Assembly (NCBI GenBank): GCA_026707745.1
Contig: JAPOWG010000103.1
Span: forward strand, 46,033 to 110,032
Direction of reading: 5' to 3'
From: Chloroflexota bacterium
GTDB lineage: Bacteria; Chloroflexota; Anaerolineae; Aggregatilineales; Phototrophicaceae
DNA: 64,000 nucleotides
Position numbers and translations under genes: made by a program. The notes beneath the pieces are model-generated. The model was given only the letters and a program-made list of their open reading frames with translations. It ran no database searches and was not told the origin of the DNA. Positions 24,584 to 34,139 of this stretch are shown here, one piece after another; the first letter of the stretch is position 1; each line of letters begins with the position of its first letter.

Positions 24584-26425
24584 CTATCGCTGGCGCAAAA
24601 CCGCAAGGGCGAATCTTGGCAGGCGCAACATGCGCCGGAATCTCCAAGGCTGGCGCAACAGACGATAGCACCACTCCAGACCGCGTCTTCGCATCCACTC
24701 CGGCGCTCGCGCTACCTCTCCGGCAATGAAGTCCAGCGATCCGCCAATGCCCATTGCCATGGTCACGTTGAGGCGCGGGAGGTTGCGCGCGATCCACTTG
24801 TCTTGTTGCGGCGCTCCGTATGCCACAAACAGGATATCCGCCTTTGCCTGATTGATCATGGCGACGATGTCGTCTTCTTCGCTTTCAGTTGGGCTGCCGC
24901 CATGAGTACCGGCGACTTCTAGCCCGGGAAAGCGTTGACATAGGATATCCGCCGCCTTTTGGGCGATTCCCTCGCCGGCCCCCAGGAAGAAGATACGCCA
25001 ACCCCCTGCGGCGGCGTGACGCGCGATCAAAGGAACGCCGTCCGAACCGGTAATGCGTTCGGCAATCGGACTGCCCAGACGCCTGCTGGCCCAGAGCAAT
25101 CCGACGCCGTCGGGTACGCAGAGAGCGGCCCGATTCAGGATAGCGAAGAATATTGGATCCTGACGCGCGATCATGATGAATTCCGGATTGACCGTACAAA
25201 CCTGATGGGGTCCGGCATCGGCCTGGATCCAATCGTCTATAATTTGCATCCAAGCCGGATAACTTAATCTGTCAACGGGCACGTCCAGGATGCGTATTCT
25301 GCCCGGAAGCGTTTTTTCATCGTCTTTCTCCGACGCGCTTGCTTCATTGGCTGCAACTGTGTTCTGTGGACTCGGCTCAAGGACAGTTGCGGCAGCTTCA
25401 AATACCTGCCGCGATGTCACAAGCTTCATACAGGTACGGGCCGCGCAGCCGTCACGAGCTCCGATTGTATGCCCGACATAGCTACAGGGGCTGCAGGCCA
25501 CGCCGCTGCGCTGAATCGACGTCCGGCCATCAACGGTCCAGGGTTTCCAGGCCTCGTGGTTGCTGGGTCCAAAAATGCTTACGACCGGCGTACCGGCCGC
25601 CGCGGCAAGATGCATCACGCCGCTATCGGCGCCGATGAACAGGTCGGCGCGTCGAAGCACATCAGCGAGTTGCGGCAGAGTCGTCTTTCCGACCAGGTTA
25701 AGGACCTCGAAATCCATCAGACGCGCCGCTTCGGGGCTGTCGTCGCTGCTTTGACCGACCAGAACGATGTGGGTCTTGTAGCGAGACTTGAGTTGATCTG
25801 CGACCTCGGCAAAGCGACCGGGCGACCAGCGCCGCGCTTTACTGTACCCACCGCTGCCCGCGTGCATGACAACAATTGGGCCGTCATTCAGCTCCTCCAT
25901 TGTCGACGCGATCGCCTCCGATTTCTCGCTATATACCTGGGCTGGACGTGTTTTGGACGGGGCGCCCGCAAGCGCTACCAAATCCAGCCAGTATTGCGCT
26001 TCGTGTACCCTGCCGAATCCATTGTCTGCCACCGCATCTGTCAAGAAGCTGGCATATTCGTTTCGCAATCCGATGATGCGTCTGGCGCCGGAAACTTTAG
26101 CGATAAGCCGAAACTTGATGAGACCCGCGCGCAACGTGAAATGATGAAAGAAGATAAGCATATCGTAGTTAACACGGCGCAACGAGAGCAATTTAACAAT
26201 GTTTGACGGGGACAAAAGGGCTCGCGTTGCATTATGCCCCCCCTTGTCAATCGCTATGACGGTGTCGATCAATTCGCGGGGTACAACGTCTACGGCGTGG
26301 CGGGACGCCAATAGGTCAATTCTGGAATCTGGTTTGGCTTCGCGCAGAGCGGCCATGGCCGGCGTCGCCAATACCAGGTCGCCTATGTCCGCCAATTGCA
26401 CCAGCAAAATACGGTCGTCTGTCAT
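24584..26425 (-). CDS. Bifunctional glycosyltransferase: GT9 (heptosyltransferase-like) fused to GT26 (WecG/TagA)
   Basis: 613 aa from ATG 26425; a TTG start at 26473 would add 16 residues but has no SD. Residues ~1-350 are GT9: LLVQLADIGDLVLATPAMAAL, VVMHAGSGGYSKARRW, FIGADSGVMHLAAAAGTPVVSIFGP. After a ~40-residue linker, residues ~375-613 are WecG/TagA/CpsF: VCTVNPEFIMIARQDP, PDGVGLLWASRRLG, RIFFLGAGEGIAQKAA, FVAYGAPQQDKWI. Both act on surface glycans or lipid-linked sugars. The fusion is continuous, with no frameshift seen. Confidence 0.87.
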   Translation of the reverse strand: MTDDRILLVQLADIGDLVLATPAMAALREAKPDSRIDLLASRHAVDVVPRELIDTVIAIDKGGHNATRALLSPSNIVKLLSLRRVNYDMLIFFHHFTLRAGLIKFRLIAKVSGARRIIGLRNEYASFLTDAVADNGFGRVHEAQYWLDLVALAGAPSKTRPAQVYSEKSEAIASTMEELNDGPIVVMHAGSGGYSKARRWSPGRFAEVADQLKSRYKTHIVLVGQSSDDSPEAARLMDFEVLNLVGKTTLPQLADVLRRADLFIGADSGVMHLAAAAGTPVVSIFGPSNHEAWKPWTVDGRTSIQRSGVACSPCSYVGHTIGARDGCAARTCMKLVTSRQVFEAAATVLEPSPQNTVAANEASASEKDDEKTLPGRIRILDVPVDRLSYPAWMQIIDDWIQADAGPHQVCTVNPEFIMIARQDPIFFAILNRAALCVPDGVGLLWASRRLGSPIAERITGSDGVPLIARHAAAGGWRIFFLGAGEGIAQKAADILCQRFPGLEVAGTHGGSPTESEEDDIVAMINQAKADILFVAYGAPQQDKWIARNLPRLNVTMAMGIGGSLDFIAGEVARAPEWMRRRGLEWCYRLLRQPWRFRRMLRLPRFALAVLRQR

Positions 26426-26489
26426 ATCATTGCCGTCCGTCGTCCCGCGCGCGTCTGACCTGCATTGTAGCAAATCGGCTTCATGCCAC

Positions 26490-27608
26490 TCACCGCACTT
26501 GCTGGAATTCGTCGAAGATCTCGTGGAGCCGGAGAGCGGCTCGCCCCCAAGTAAATGTGGCGGCCTGTCGCTTGCCTTTGTGAATCATGCTTTCACGCAG
26601 ATTGGAATCACTGTAGTAACGCTGCATGGCCCCGCTGATCGCTGACGTGTCCATAGGATCAACCAGGAGACCCGCTTCGCCAACAAGTTCTGGCAAGCTC
26701 GAGGTGTTGCTGGCTATTACCGGCGTCCCACAGATCATGGCTTCGACGACAGGGAAGCCAAACCCTTCGTAGAAGCTGGGAAACACCAAAGCTAGCGCTT
26801 GGCTCAATAGCGCGCCTTTGTCCTCTTCGTCAATATAGCCTAGCATTCGGACGTTTTCCGGGCCAGTCAGCCAAGTTTCGTCGAATAGCCAGCCTTTGCC
26901 TCCGGCCAAAACGAGTCCCGTCTCCCGGTCGCCGACTTGCTGTTGCCATTGCTCAAAGGCATTGACGATGCCCTGGATGTTCTTGCGCGGCTGCAATGTG
27001 CCGATGAAGAGGAAGAACCGTTCCGGCAACTGATAACGAGCCCGAACGCGCGCGATATCTTCCGCATCATATCGCAAGGAATCCGCGTCGACGCCGGGAT
27101 AGAGAACGCGGATCTTTTCTTGTGGAGTGCCGTAAAAGCGGCGCAAATCATCAGCCGTCGCGCGGCTGTCCGCCAGTACGAGCGTGGCGCGGCGCTGGCT
27201 GTGGGCGGTTGTGATATCAAGATATCTACGCTGCAATTGCGGGTGAGCCGTCGGGAAGTACTTATAGCCCAGATCGTGCACGGTAACGAGCGCATGTCCT
27301 GGAAAAAGCAATGGCAAGGCATGTGCCGGAACAAAGCAGACATCGGGACGCGTCGCCCAGAGTTCTCGCGCGAAACGTAGATGAGTCCAGGCGCGTCGCC
27401 ATGGCAGGACAATTTGTCTTGTCATCGCGTTGGCTGGGAAAAGATCGGGGGCAGGCGCGTCGCGAAAGTAAAGCGCAATGTCCCGCGGTTCGTCTCGGGA
27501 GAGGTTTGCTTCTACAAATGCATGAATCAAACGCCGCGCATAGTATTCCGTGCCGGTCGGCCGGTCCGCCGTCGTTCGGCTAGCGTCGATCGCAATCCCT
27601 AGTGACAT
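26490..27608 (-). CDS. GT4-family glycosyltransferase
   Basis: 372 aa, GT-B fold. The N-terminal part has IAIDASRTTADRPTGTEYYARRL and VTVHDLGYKYFPTAHP; the C-terminal part has FLFIGTLQPRKNIQGIVNAFE and PSFYEGFGFPVVEAMICGTPVIASNTSSLPE, the nucleotide-sugar signature with its EGFGFPVVE motif. Probably a mannosyl- or related transferase of exopolysaccharide or glycolipid synthesis. 64 nt upstream of the GT9-GT26 gene. Confidence 0.88.
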   Translation of the reverse strand: MSLGIAIDASRTTADRPTGTEYYARRLIHAFVEANLSRDEPRDIALYFRDAPAPDLFPANAMTRQIVLPWRRAWTHLRFARELWATRPDVCFVPAHALPLLFPGHALVTVHDLGYKYFPTAHPQLQRRYLDITTAHSQRRATLVLADSRATADDLRRFYGTPQEKIRVLYPGVDADSLRYDAEDIARVRARYQLPERFFLFIGTLQPRKNIQGIVNAFEQWQQQVGDRETGLVLAGGKGWLFDETWLTGPENVRMLGYIDEEDKGALLSQALALVFPSFYEGFGFPVVEAMICGTPVIASNTSSLPELVGEAGLLVDPMDTSAISGAMQRYYSDSNLRESMIHKGKRQAATFTWGRAALRLHEIFDEFQQVR

Positions 27609-27647
27609 GGCTATTTCCGGTGGCGAACCCCCGACTATTCCACCGGC

Positions 27648-28961
27648 TCAAAGGCTGATGACCTTCGCGGAGACAGGCTTGTCGGCGAGGACATGGCGGG
27701 TATCGACGATGACGCGGCTGTGAGCCGCAATCTCGCGCCAGTCGAAGGCGCTGTGATCGGTTGCGATCACGACGCAATCCGCGTTCTTTAGCATGCCGGC
27801 GCAACAAGCTTGCGACGGCATGCGTACATCGTTTTCCAGCCGTATTTCCGGCACATGCGGATCACAGTAGCTTACGTCGGCGCCTTTCTGCCGCAACAGG
27901 CTGATAATGTCGAGCGCGGGACTCTCCCGTACATCATCAACATCGCGTTTGTAAGCCACGCCCAGTATGACGATGCTCGAACCACGAACCGCTCTCTGCT
28001 GGTCGTTGAGGGCGTCAGTAATCTTGTCGATGACGTAATACGGCATTGACGTATTGACTTCGCTTGCCAGTTCAATAAAGCGGGCGTTGTAATTCAGCGT
28101 TTTCAGCTTCCAGCTCAAGTAGTGTGGATCCACCGGGATGCAGTGCCCTCCAAGCCCGGGACCGGGATAAAAGGGCATGTAGCCGAAGGGTTTTGTCGCC
28201 GCCGCATGAATCACTTCCCAGACATCAATGTCAAGCTTGTCACACATTAGCGTCATCTCGTTGACCAAACCGATGTTGACAGCGCGAAAAGTGTTTTCCA
28301 ACAGTTTCACCATTTCCGCCGCAGTAGGGGAGGATACCTGGATAACTTCATCGACGGCGGAATCGTAGAGAGCCGCAGCCACTTGCGTGCAGTGTTCAGT
28401 AATGCCTCCGACGACTTTGGGTGTATTGCGAACCGTGAAACGCAGATTGCCCGGGTCGATACGTTCGGGTGAAAACGCGATGAACACGTCCTCCCCTACC
28501 TCCCAGCCGTCACGCAGGATTTCCGGCAGAATTATCTCTTCGGTCGTACCAGGATAGGTAGTGCTTTCCAATACGATCAGCATGCCCGCCTTGCAGATTT
28601 CCGCGATCGATTGCGTTGCTTCCAGAATATGGGACATATCCGGATCGCGCGTTTTGCGCAATGGGGTCGGAACGCAGATGCTGATGGCGTCTACCGGGCG
28701 TAGCTCGGCATAACAAGTCGTCGCGCGGAGGCGCCCGGCCTTCACCAAAGTCTCCAAACGCTGATGCGGGATATCCGGAATATAGCTTTGACAGTCGTTG
28801 ATCTTGGTTACTTTCTCTTCGTCAACATCCACGCCCAGAACCGAAAAGCCAGCTTCGGCAAACTCGACCGCCAGGGGCAATCCGACGTAACCCAGGCCGA
28901 CGACGGAAACTGTGGCATTCCGTTCCGCGAACTTGTCGAGCAGATCTCTCTTGTGGCTCAT
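27648..28961 (-). CDS. UDP-sugar 6-dehydrogenase (UDP-HexNAc type, WbpA/WecC-like)
   Basis: 437 aa, oxidises a UDP-N-acetylhexosamine to the uronic acid with two NAD+. Rossmann motif VVGLGYVGLPLAVEFAEAG, central domain with LLENTFRAVNIGLVNE, catalytic Cys in PGPGLGGHCIPVDPHYL, and C-terminal domain GVAYKRDVDDVRESPALDI. Strong SD AAGGAG before ATG 28961. It heads the minus-strand glycan cluster. Which HexNAc is oxidised cannot be read from sequence. Confidence 0.9.
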   Translation of the reverse strand: MSHKRDLLDKFAERNATVSVVGLGYVGLPLAVEFAEAGFSVLGVDVDEEKVTKINDCQSYIPDIPHQRLETLVKAGRLRATTCYAELRPVDAISICVPTPLRKTRDPDMSHILEATQSIAEICKAGMLIVLESTTYPGTTEEIILPEILRDGWEVGEDVFIAFSPERIDPGNLRFTVRNTPKVVGGITEHCTQVAAALYDSAVDEVIQVSSPTAAEMVKLLENTFRAVNIGLVNEMTLMCDKLDIDVWEVIHAAATKPFGYMPFYPGPGLGGHCIPVDPHYLSWKLKTLNYNARFIELASEVNTSMPYYVIDKITDALNDQQRAVRGSSIVILGVAYKRDVDDVRESPALDIISLLRQKGADVSYCDPHVPEIRLENDVRMPSQACCAGMLKNADCVVIATDHSAFDWREIAAHSRVIVDTRHVLADKPVSAKVISL

Positions 28962-29030
28962 ATCGCTCCTTTGTAGGGGATGCGCCCGAAGAGATTATAT
29001 TACGCGCCAAATCTCTGCAATAGCCTGAGA

Positions 29031-29861
29031 TCAGCGAATGCCGCTTCTTGCGAAACTCTCGACGAATTGGCGTTGGAATAGTACAAACAGTATGACCAAG
29101 GGCGTGACTACAATGAGTGTGCCTGCCATCAACTGACCGTAAAATGCGCCCTGATCCGTGGTCTTGATCAGCTTGTTTAATCCCACGGTCAGCGGTCGGA
29201 TTTCTTCAGACCGGGTGATAATGAAAGGCCACAGGAACTCGTTCCAATGTGAACTGACGGAGACCAACGAAAACGCAAGATATGCTGGAATGGCGTTCGA
29301 GACATAGACATGGCGAATGACTTGCAACAGGTTCGCGCCATCAATTCGCGCTGCCTCGTCCAATTCGATGGGGATTTCGCGAAAAGCCTGCCGCAGCAAT
29401 AACACGCCAAATGCCGATCCCCAATAAGGGATCATTAAGGCAATCCGAGTGTCGAATAGACCGAGAATGTTTATCATACGGAAGTTCTGCACCAAAAGAA
29501 CGCCGGATGGGATCATCAATTGCAGGAGTATGATCATCAGGAGCAGGTTCCGCCCGAAGAATCTCAGGCGGGCGAAAGCATAGGCGGCGCAAGTGACAGT
29601 CGCAAGCTGTACCACGAGCGTGCCCGCAACAAACAGGAAGCTGTTGAGATAATGTAAGCTCCAGGGCGCTATGACCAGCGCCCGCTGGTAGTTTACAAGA
29701 GTGATTTCGCTGCCGAAAAAGATACTGCCCTTGGTAACAGGTTCCGCCTCCGGCCGAAAGCTGACGAGTATCGTGAAGACCAGAGGAATGAGAAACAGCA
29801 CAGCCAGCGCTATTTTCAGGATAGTAACCAAGCGGGGCAGGATTCCCGGCGCCTTGTTCAT
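29031..29861 (-). CDS. Sugar ABC transporter permease, MalG/UgpE-like
   Basis: 276 aa with six hydrophobic segments. The EAA loop that docks on the ATPase reads IPIELDEAARIDGANLLQVIRHVYV. The start overlaps the stop of the preceding permease by 4 nt (ATGA), indicating coupled translation. Works with 29858-30772 and the binding protein at 30959-32260; no ATPase gene is nearby, so a shared MsmX-type ATPase is likely. Confidence 0.92.
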   Translation of the reverse strand: MNKAPGILPRLVTILKIALAVLFLIPLVFTILVSFRPEAEPVTKGSIFFGSEITLVNYQRALVIAPWSLHYLNSFLFVAGTLVVQLATVTCAAYAFARLRFFGRNLLLMIILLQLMIPSGVLLVQNFRMINILGLFDTRIALMIPYWGSAFGVLLLRQAFREIPIELDEAARIDGANLLQVIRHVYVSNAIPAYLAFSLVSVSSHWNEFLWPFIITRSEEIRPLTVGLNKLIKTTDQGAFYGQLMAGTLIVVTPLVILFVLFQRQFVESFARSGIR

Positions 29862-30772
29862 GAGTCGTTCTCGTCGCGCTCGAAGAGCAGGAAATTGCTC
29901 ACGGTAAATGCCAAGACGACGCCAATCAGAATGATCGTCATCGCGTTGACATAACCCCAGTTCCGACGTTCAGATATATTCTGGAATATCAGATACAGCA
30001 AAAGATTGGCGCTGTCGGCGGGTCCTCCCTCGCCCAGCGCCTGCAGTTGCTCCACAGTTTGAAAGGCGAAGATAAAGGAAATCACGATTACGAAGAGCAA
30101 GGTGCGCCGCAGCAATGGCAGGGTAAGATAGGCAAACTGCTGCAGGCTGTCCGCGCCATCGAGCGCGGCTGCTTCATAGAGATCGCGCGGGATATTCTGT
30201 AAACCGGCCAGGAAGAAGATCATGAAATAGCCAGCTTGCTTCCAGATGTTGACAATGATGACGGAAGCCAGCACAAGATTACGGTCGCCGAGCCAGTTCA
30301 AGCCTGGATGACCGACGGACTTCAGGATGGCGTTGGCCAGTCCGATGCTGTCTGAAAAGATGAAGGACCAGATGCTGGCGGCGCCGATGAGTGGCAGCAG
30401 CGACGGATAGAATACGGCAAAGCGCCATAGGCCCAGCAGCGGCTGTTCGCGGTTGAGCAAGATCGCCAATAGCAGCCCCAGCGGCACGCCGATGCCGACG
30501 GTTGCCAGCGCAAAAATGATCGTGTTGCGAAATGTACGCAGGAAGCGCGTACCCATGTAGTGGCTGTCGTCGAATATGTCGTGGAAATTTTGCATGCCGA
30601 CGAATTGCGGCGGCTTACCGGCCGAGTTAAGGCCTCTCGCCGGCTTATAGAGACTGTCGTTGACGGTCCTGATCGCGGGAACCACATTGAACATGAGCAC
30701 GAGGATCAACGTTGGCGCGATGAGCAAGTATGGTATGACGATGGAACGTAGAGGTCTTCGTGATGTATTCAT
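29858..30772 (-). CDS. Sugar ABC transporter permease, MalF/UgpA-like
   Basis: 304 aa with six membrane segments. PYLLIAPTLILVLMFNVVPAIRTVNDSLY opens the first helix and IPRDLYEAAALDGADSLQQFAYLTLPLL is the EAA loop. It partners with the next gene to form the heterodimeric pore. Confidence 0.92.
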   Translation of the reverse strand: MNTSRRPLRSIVIPYLLIAPTLILVLMFNVVPAIRTVNDSLYKPARGLNSAGKPPQFVGMQNFHDIFDDSHYMGTRFLRTFRNTIIFALATVGIGVPLGLLLAILLNREQPLLGLWRFAVFYPSLLPLIGAASIWSFIFSDSIGLANAILKSVGHPGLNWLGDRNLVLASVIIVNIWKQAGYFMIFFLAGLQNIPRDLYEAAALDGADSLQQFAYLTLPLLRRTLLFVIVISFIFAFQTVEQLQALGEGGPADSANLLLYLIFQNISERRNWGYVNAMTIILIGVVLAFTVSNFLLFERDENDS

Positions 30773-30920
30773 GACATCGCTTTGCCAGTAGGGGGGATGG
30801 CGAGCGAACCGTGTCAGCCAATTGACTTAAGTTGTCAGGAAGCGCATGGCGATACCAATACGCAGCTTTTTCCAGAACAGATCCAGCCGGATCCGCGCTT
30901 TTTCATCTCAAGATTCTTGG

Positions 30921-30952
30921 AAAAAAGCGGGCGCGCCACCTGGCGCGCCCGC
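30921..30952 (-). terminator. Strong hairpin terminator between binding protein and permease genes
   Basis: Perfect 11-bp GC-rich stem GCGGGCGCGCC (30927-30937) / GGCGCGCCCGC (30942-30952) with a 4-nt loop; on the minus strand six Ts follow. It lies just after the binding-protein stop and should reduce transcription into the permease genes. Confidence 0.85.
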
Positions 30953-30958
30953 GCCAGC

Positions 30959-32260
30959 TTAGCGGTATTCGGCTAGGATACCGTCGATTTGCGCTTGAGC
31001 AGCGTCCATCGCCGCCTGCGCATCCTCCGCTTCGCCCGTCAATATGCTTTGCAGGGTGCCATTGATGATGCCCTGGATGGTGATCGTCGCGTAACTTGAG
31101 AATTCCTTCCCAACGTGTTGCAGTTGGTCGCGGGCGACCAGGTAGTGCGGGTACTCCATGGCGAGGGAGGCCAGCGGTTCCGTCTCCCAAGCTGTCGCAT
31201 TGGAGGCGATGTATCCGGTGGTAGCGCCCCAGTCGGCCTGGATCTCCGCTGACGAAAGGAAGGTCACCCACTTCCAAATCGCGTCCAGTTCGGCGTCGGA
31301 CTTGCTGCCATCGTCGAAGATGTAAAGATTGCCGCCGCCCGTCGGCGCGCCATATCCGGTGCCGTCTTCTCCAGCCGGCCCACTCGGCAGGTACCAGACG
31401 CCGACTTCAAAGTCCGCATCGCGCAGAATGCGCGTCAGGTTTCCCGTTGTGTGATAGATCATTGCCGCTTGCCCAGCCAAAAACGCCGTTGGCGTATCGC
31501 CCCAAGCGGCTCCGCCAGCCGGTCCAACACCGAGGTCTGTGCCGAGCGAGCGCACAAATTCAACCGCCGCAACTGCCTCTGGCGTATTGAAGAACACTTC
31601 TGTGGGATCTTCGCTGACAATATTCTGTCCATAGGCAATCGCGAAACTCTGATACATCCAGATGGGGAAGCCGCCCGCGACCGGCACCAACAGTCCGTCG
31701 CGGTCCTCGGTACTTAGAGCCTGCGCGATTTCTACCAGTTCCGCATTGTTGGTCGGCGGCGAATCGTAGCCCGCTTCGGCCAGCAAGTCGGCGTTATAAT
31801 AGAGGATCGGCGTGCTGCGTTGGAAGGGAATGGACCAGACATTGCCGTCTTCGTCCATGCCGTTCTGCATCAAGGCCGGGAAGAAGTCCGCCACGTAGGC
31901 TTCGCCATCCTCCATGCCGTCGATAAAGTTCTGCGCGGGAACGATGTATCCCTCTTCCGCAAAACTGTAAAGATCAATTGACAGCATGACCGCGACATCG
32001 GGTCCGGCGCCGCCTCCCTGAAGCTCGGTCAATATGGTATTGCGCGTGTCCGTGTAGCTGCCGGTGAATACGGGATTGATGGTAATGCCGGGGTTCTCTT
32101 CCTGGAACGCGTCAGCATAACCTTGGAAAATGCCCTCGGCGTCATTGGCTGTCGCCGACGGGAAGTAGAAGTCGATCACAAGGCTGTCTTGTCCAATAGC
32201 CGAACCTGTCAGCAAGAGTGATATGACGAAGACGATCAGCGCCTTTACGCGGTAACTCAT
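30959..32260 (-). CDS. Extracellular sugar-binding protein of an ABC importer (family 1)
   Basis: 433 aa. A signal peptide (VKALIVFVISLLLTGSAIG) lacks a lipobox cysteine, so the protein appears to be soluble or anchored otherwise. GGGAGPDVAVMLSIDLYSFAEEG and FLAGQAAMIYHTTGNLTRIL are typical of UgpB/MalE-type proteins. SD AAGGAG ahead of ATG 32260. First gene of the importer operon, separated from the permeases by a terminator, which fits excess binding protein. Confidence 0.9.
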   Translation of the reverse strand: MSYRVKALIVFVISLLLTGSAIGQDSLVIDFYFPSATANDAEGIFQGYADAFQEENPGITINPVFTGSYTDTRNTILTELQGGGAGPDVAVMLSIDLYSFAEEGYIVPAQNFIDGMEDGEAYVADFFPALMQNGMDEDGNVWSIPFQRSTPILYYNADLLAEAGYDSPPTNNAELVEIAQALSTEDRDGLLVPVAGGFPIWMYQSFAIAYGQNIVSEDPTEVFFNTPEAVAAVEFVRSLGTDLGVGPAGGAAWGDTPTAFLAGQAAMIYHTTGNLTRILRDADFEVGVWYLPSGPAGEDGTGYGAPTGGGNLYIFDDGSKSDAELDAIWKWVTFLSSAEIQADWGATTGYIASNATAWETEPLASLAMEYPHYLVARDQLQHVGKEFSSYATITIQGIINGTLQSILTGEAEDAQAAMDAAQAQIDGILAEYR

Positions 32261-32336
32261 GTTCCGTTCTCCTTCAACATTAGGTAAATACGGGATGTAA
32301 CTGTGGAGAATATTCTAACGCCGATACCTCGCTCGG

Positions 32337-32381
32337 CGCAAAAAGAAACGCGCCCGCCGGGTTCCTCCGGCAGAGCGCGTT
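32337..32381 (-). terminator. Rho-independent terminator after the ABC-2 exporter operon
   Basis: Stem AACGCGC (32375-32381 on the minus strand) / GCGCGTT (32347-32353) with inner CCGG pairs, then TTCTTTTT on the minus strand. It separates the exporter operon from the importer operon. Confidence 0.75.
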
Positions 32382-32415
32382 GTTTGAACTTTTGCAAAGA
32401 ACTGCGTTGTGCAAC

Positions 32416-33222
32416 TCAAACCGCGATGTCGCGCCTTTCGTATTGGTAAAGCGACGCCAAAAGCAGGACCGCCGAAACGACTACGAACCCGGCGATATGC
32501 GGCCAGATGAAGCCCTGTGCCAAGATGTCGCCGGCATTGTAATAGGTCAGGAAGGAAATGGAACCGATTGGCTCGGCGGCGGTTCCTTCCGCGACCGCGC
32601 CTATCGTCTGGAGCATATAACTTGCGATGACAAATGCCGTGACGATGCCGAGCGCGACCGATCGACGGCGAACGATGACAGCAATCAGCATGGTTACTGC
32701 CATGATGAACACCATCAGGGGAATCAAGTAGAAAGTGACTTCCGCCAGCCGCGCCACATCAAGGTCGATGCCGGCAATTAACACGCCCATCTGCATACCC
32801 AGATAGATCAACACGACCACACCCACAATGCTGACACTGTAGGCAAGGAACTTCTCAACGATCACGCGCGCCCTTTGCACGGGCAAACTCAGCAGCACGT
32901 CCATCGTGCCGGCGTCTTCTTCGTTCGCTGTGATACGCATGCCCATGACGACTGGATAGACGGCGAAAATCAGCGCGGACTTGCCGAAGAAGCCCATGGC
33001 AACGAAGCCCTCGTTGGTGGCGAATATTTCAAGTTCCTTGCCGATGCCGACCATCGCGAGAATGATGGGCGGGAAGGTCTCCAGCAAATCCTTCACGTCT
33101 TGCATATCAAAGAGCGGCACCATCAGCACGACCAATAGCGCCATAGCCGCCAAGCCGACTCCCCAATAGACCATTTGCTTCCAGGTCTGTTTGTAGGTCT
33201 CCAAAAATACTGAACCGATCAT
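32416..33222 (-). CDS. ABC-2 type transporter permease (second copy)
   Basis: 268 aa, six predicted membrane segments, starting MIGSVFLETYKQTWKQMVYWGVGLAAMALL. It is a paralogue of 33333-34139: same length, same start layout (KQVLYWG/KQMVYWG), ANDEQSGVMDVVMSLP versus ANEEDAGTMDVLLSLP, and matching ends (SRDIGV/ERRDIAV). Probably forms a heterodimeric exporter with it. Its SD is the last part of a family C repeat, 8 nt before ATG 33222. Confidence 0.87.
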   Translation of the reverse strand: MIGSVFLETYKQTWKQMVYWGVGLAAMALLVVLMVPLFDMQDVKDLLETFPPIILAMVGIGKELEIFATNEGFVAMGFFGKSALIFAVYPVVMGMRITANEEDAGTMDVLLSLPVQRARVIVEKFLAYSVSIVGVVVLIYLGMQMGVLIAGIDLDVARLAEVTFYLIPLMVFIMAVTMLIAVIVRRRSVALGIVTAFVIASYMLQTIGAVAEGTAAEPIGSISFLTYYNAGDILAQGFIWPHIAGFVVVSAVLLLASLYQYERRDIAV

Positions 33223-33230
33223 GGTACTCG

Positions 33231-33335
33231 CTCCTGTTTATGTAAACCGCGTCGCTCATGCGACGTGACGGCTTATTATTTTTCGTGAGCGCGACATGCC
33301 TGTGACACTTTCGCCGGTTACGCGCCGCGCGGCTA
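33231..33335 (-). repeat. Family C repeat filling the gap between the two ABC-2 permeases
   Basis: On the minus strand it begins at the TAG stop of the first permease (TTTAGCCGCGCGGC) and ends with GTTTACATAAACAGGAGC, the SD of the second. It matches the rplW-rplB gap nearly end to end, including stop codon and SD spacing of 8 nt. Confidence 0.82.
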
Positions 33336-34139
33336 AACGCCGATGTCGCGGCTGACAAACATGCGGACGGAAAGCGCGAATCCTGCCAGGACTACCAGTA
33401 GCAGGAGCAGGGCATTTGCGGGATCGTAGTTGCCCAGCACGATCTGCTCGCCCTTCGTATAGCTGAAGAAGGACAAGCCTTGCATGAGATCGGCCATGGC
33501 CCCGCTGGCGGCGCCGCCGATCAAATTGAAGACGTAACTGACAACGACGAAGACCGCTGACAAGCCAATGGCAAGGGCGCGCCGCCGCGCAATCAGGGCC
33601 AGCAGACCGGTGACGGTCATCACCAGCAAGGTCCCCGGGTAGAGATTGAGAATGCTGATGAAGACCAAATCCATTTGCGCGTCTACACCAAACAAAACCA
33701 AACTAAATAGCGTAATCGCCGCGCAAACGAGCAAGATACCCAGCCCGATCGCGGCGTAGCCAATCCAGCGTTCAAGCAGGTATGACGAACGCGAAATCGG
33801 AAGCGACATGACGACGTCCATAACGCCGGACTGCTCATCGTTGGCAGTGATGTTCATGCCGGCCATCACAGCGAATACGGACAAGAATATGGCGGCTTCC
33901 GAAACGAATACCGATACGATCCAGCCTTCAGAACTTCGTAGCACTTCAACGCTGCTCGCGCCGAAAGCTTGCAGCAGGGCGGGCGGCATTGAAGCCAAGA
34001 GATCGGCATAGCCCTGGATGATGTCCGAGCTGGAGGCAATGAAACCGATGTAGAAACCGAGTACGCCCAAGCCCAGACCCCAATACAGCACTTGCTTCCA
34101 GGAGGTCCTCAGTGTGTTGGCAAAGACTATTCCACTCAT
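33333..34139 (-). CDS. ABC-2 type transporter permease (first copy)
   Basis: 268 aa with about six membrane segments and the ABC-2 pattern of a large loop after helix 1. Start ATG 34139 overlaps the stop of the ATPase gene by 1 nt (TAATG). Paralogue of the next gene. The substrate (drug, lipid or peptide) cannot be told. Confidence 0.87.
   Translation of the reverse strand: MSGIVFANTLRTSWKQVLYWGLGLGVLGFYIGFIASSSDIIQGYADLLASMPPALLQAFGASSVEVLRSSEGWIVSVFVSEAAIFLSVFAVMAGMNITANDEQSGVMDVVMSLPISRSSYLLERWIGYAAIGLGILLVCAAITLFSLVLFGVDAQMDLVFISILNLYPGTLLVMTVTGLLALIARRRALAIGLSAVFVVVSYVFNLIGGAASGAMADLMQGLSFFSYTKGEQIVLGNYDPANALLLLLVVLAGFALSVRMFVSRDIGV

Noticed and set aside
25469..26206. 245-codon + strand frame over the GT9 domain
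   Set aside because: Arg/Gly/Ala-rich shadow without family motifs.
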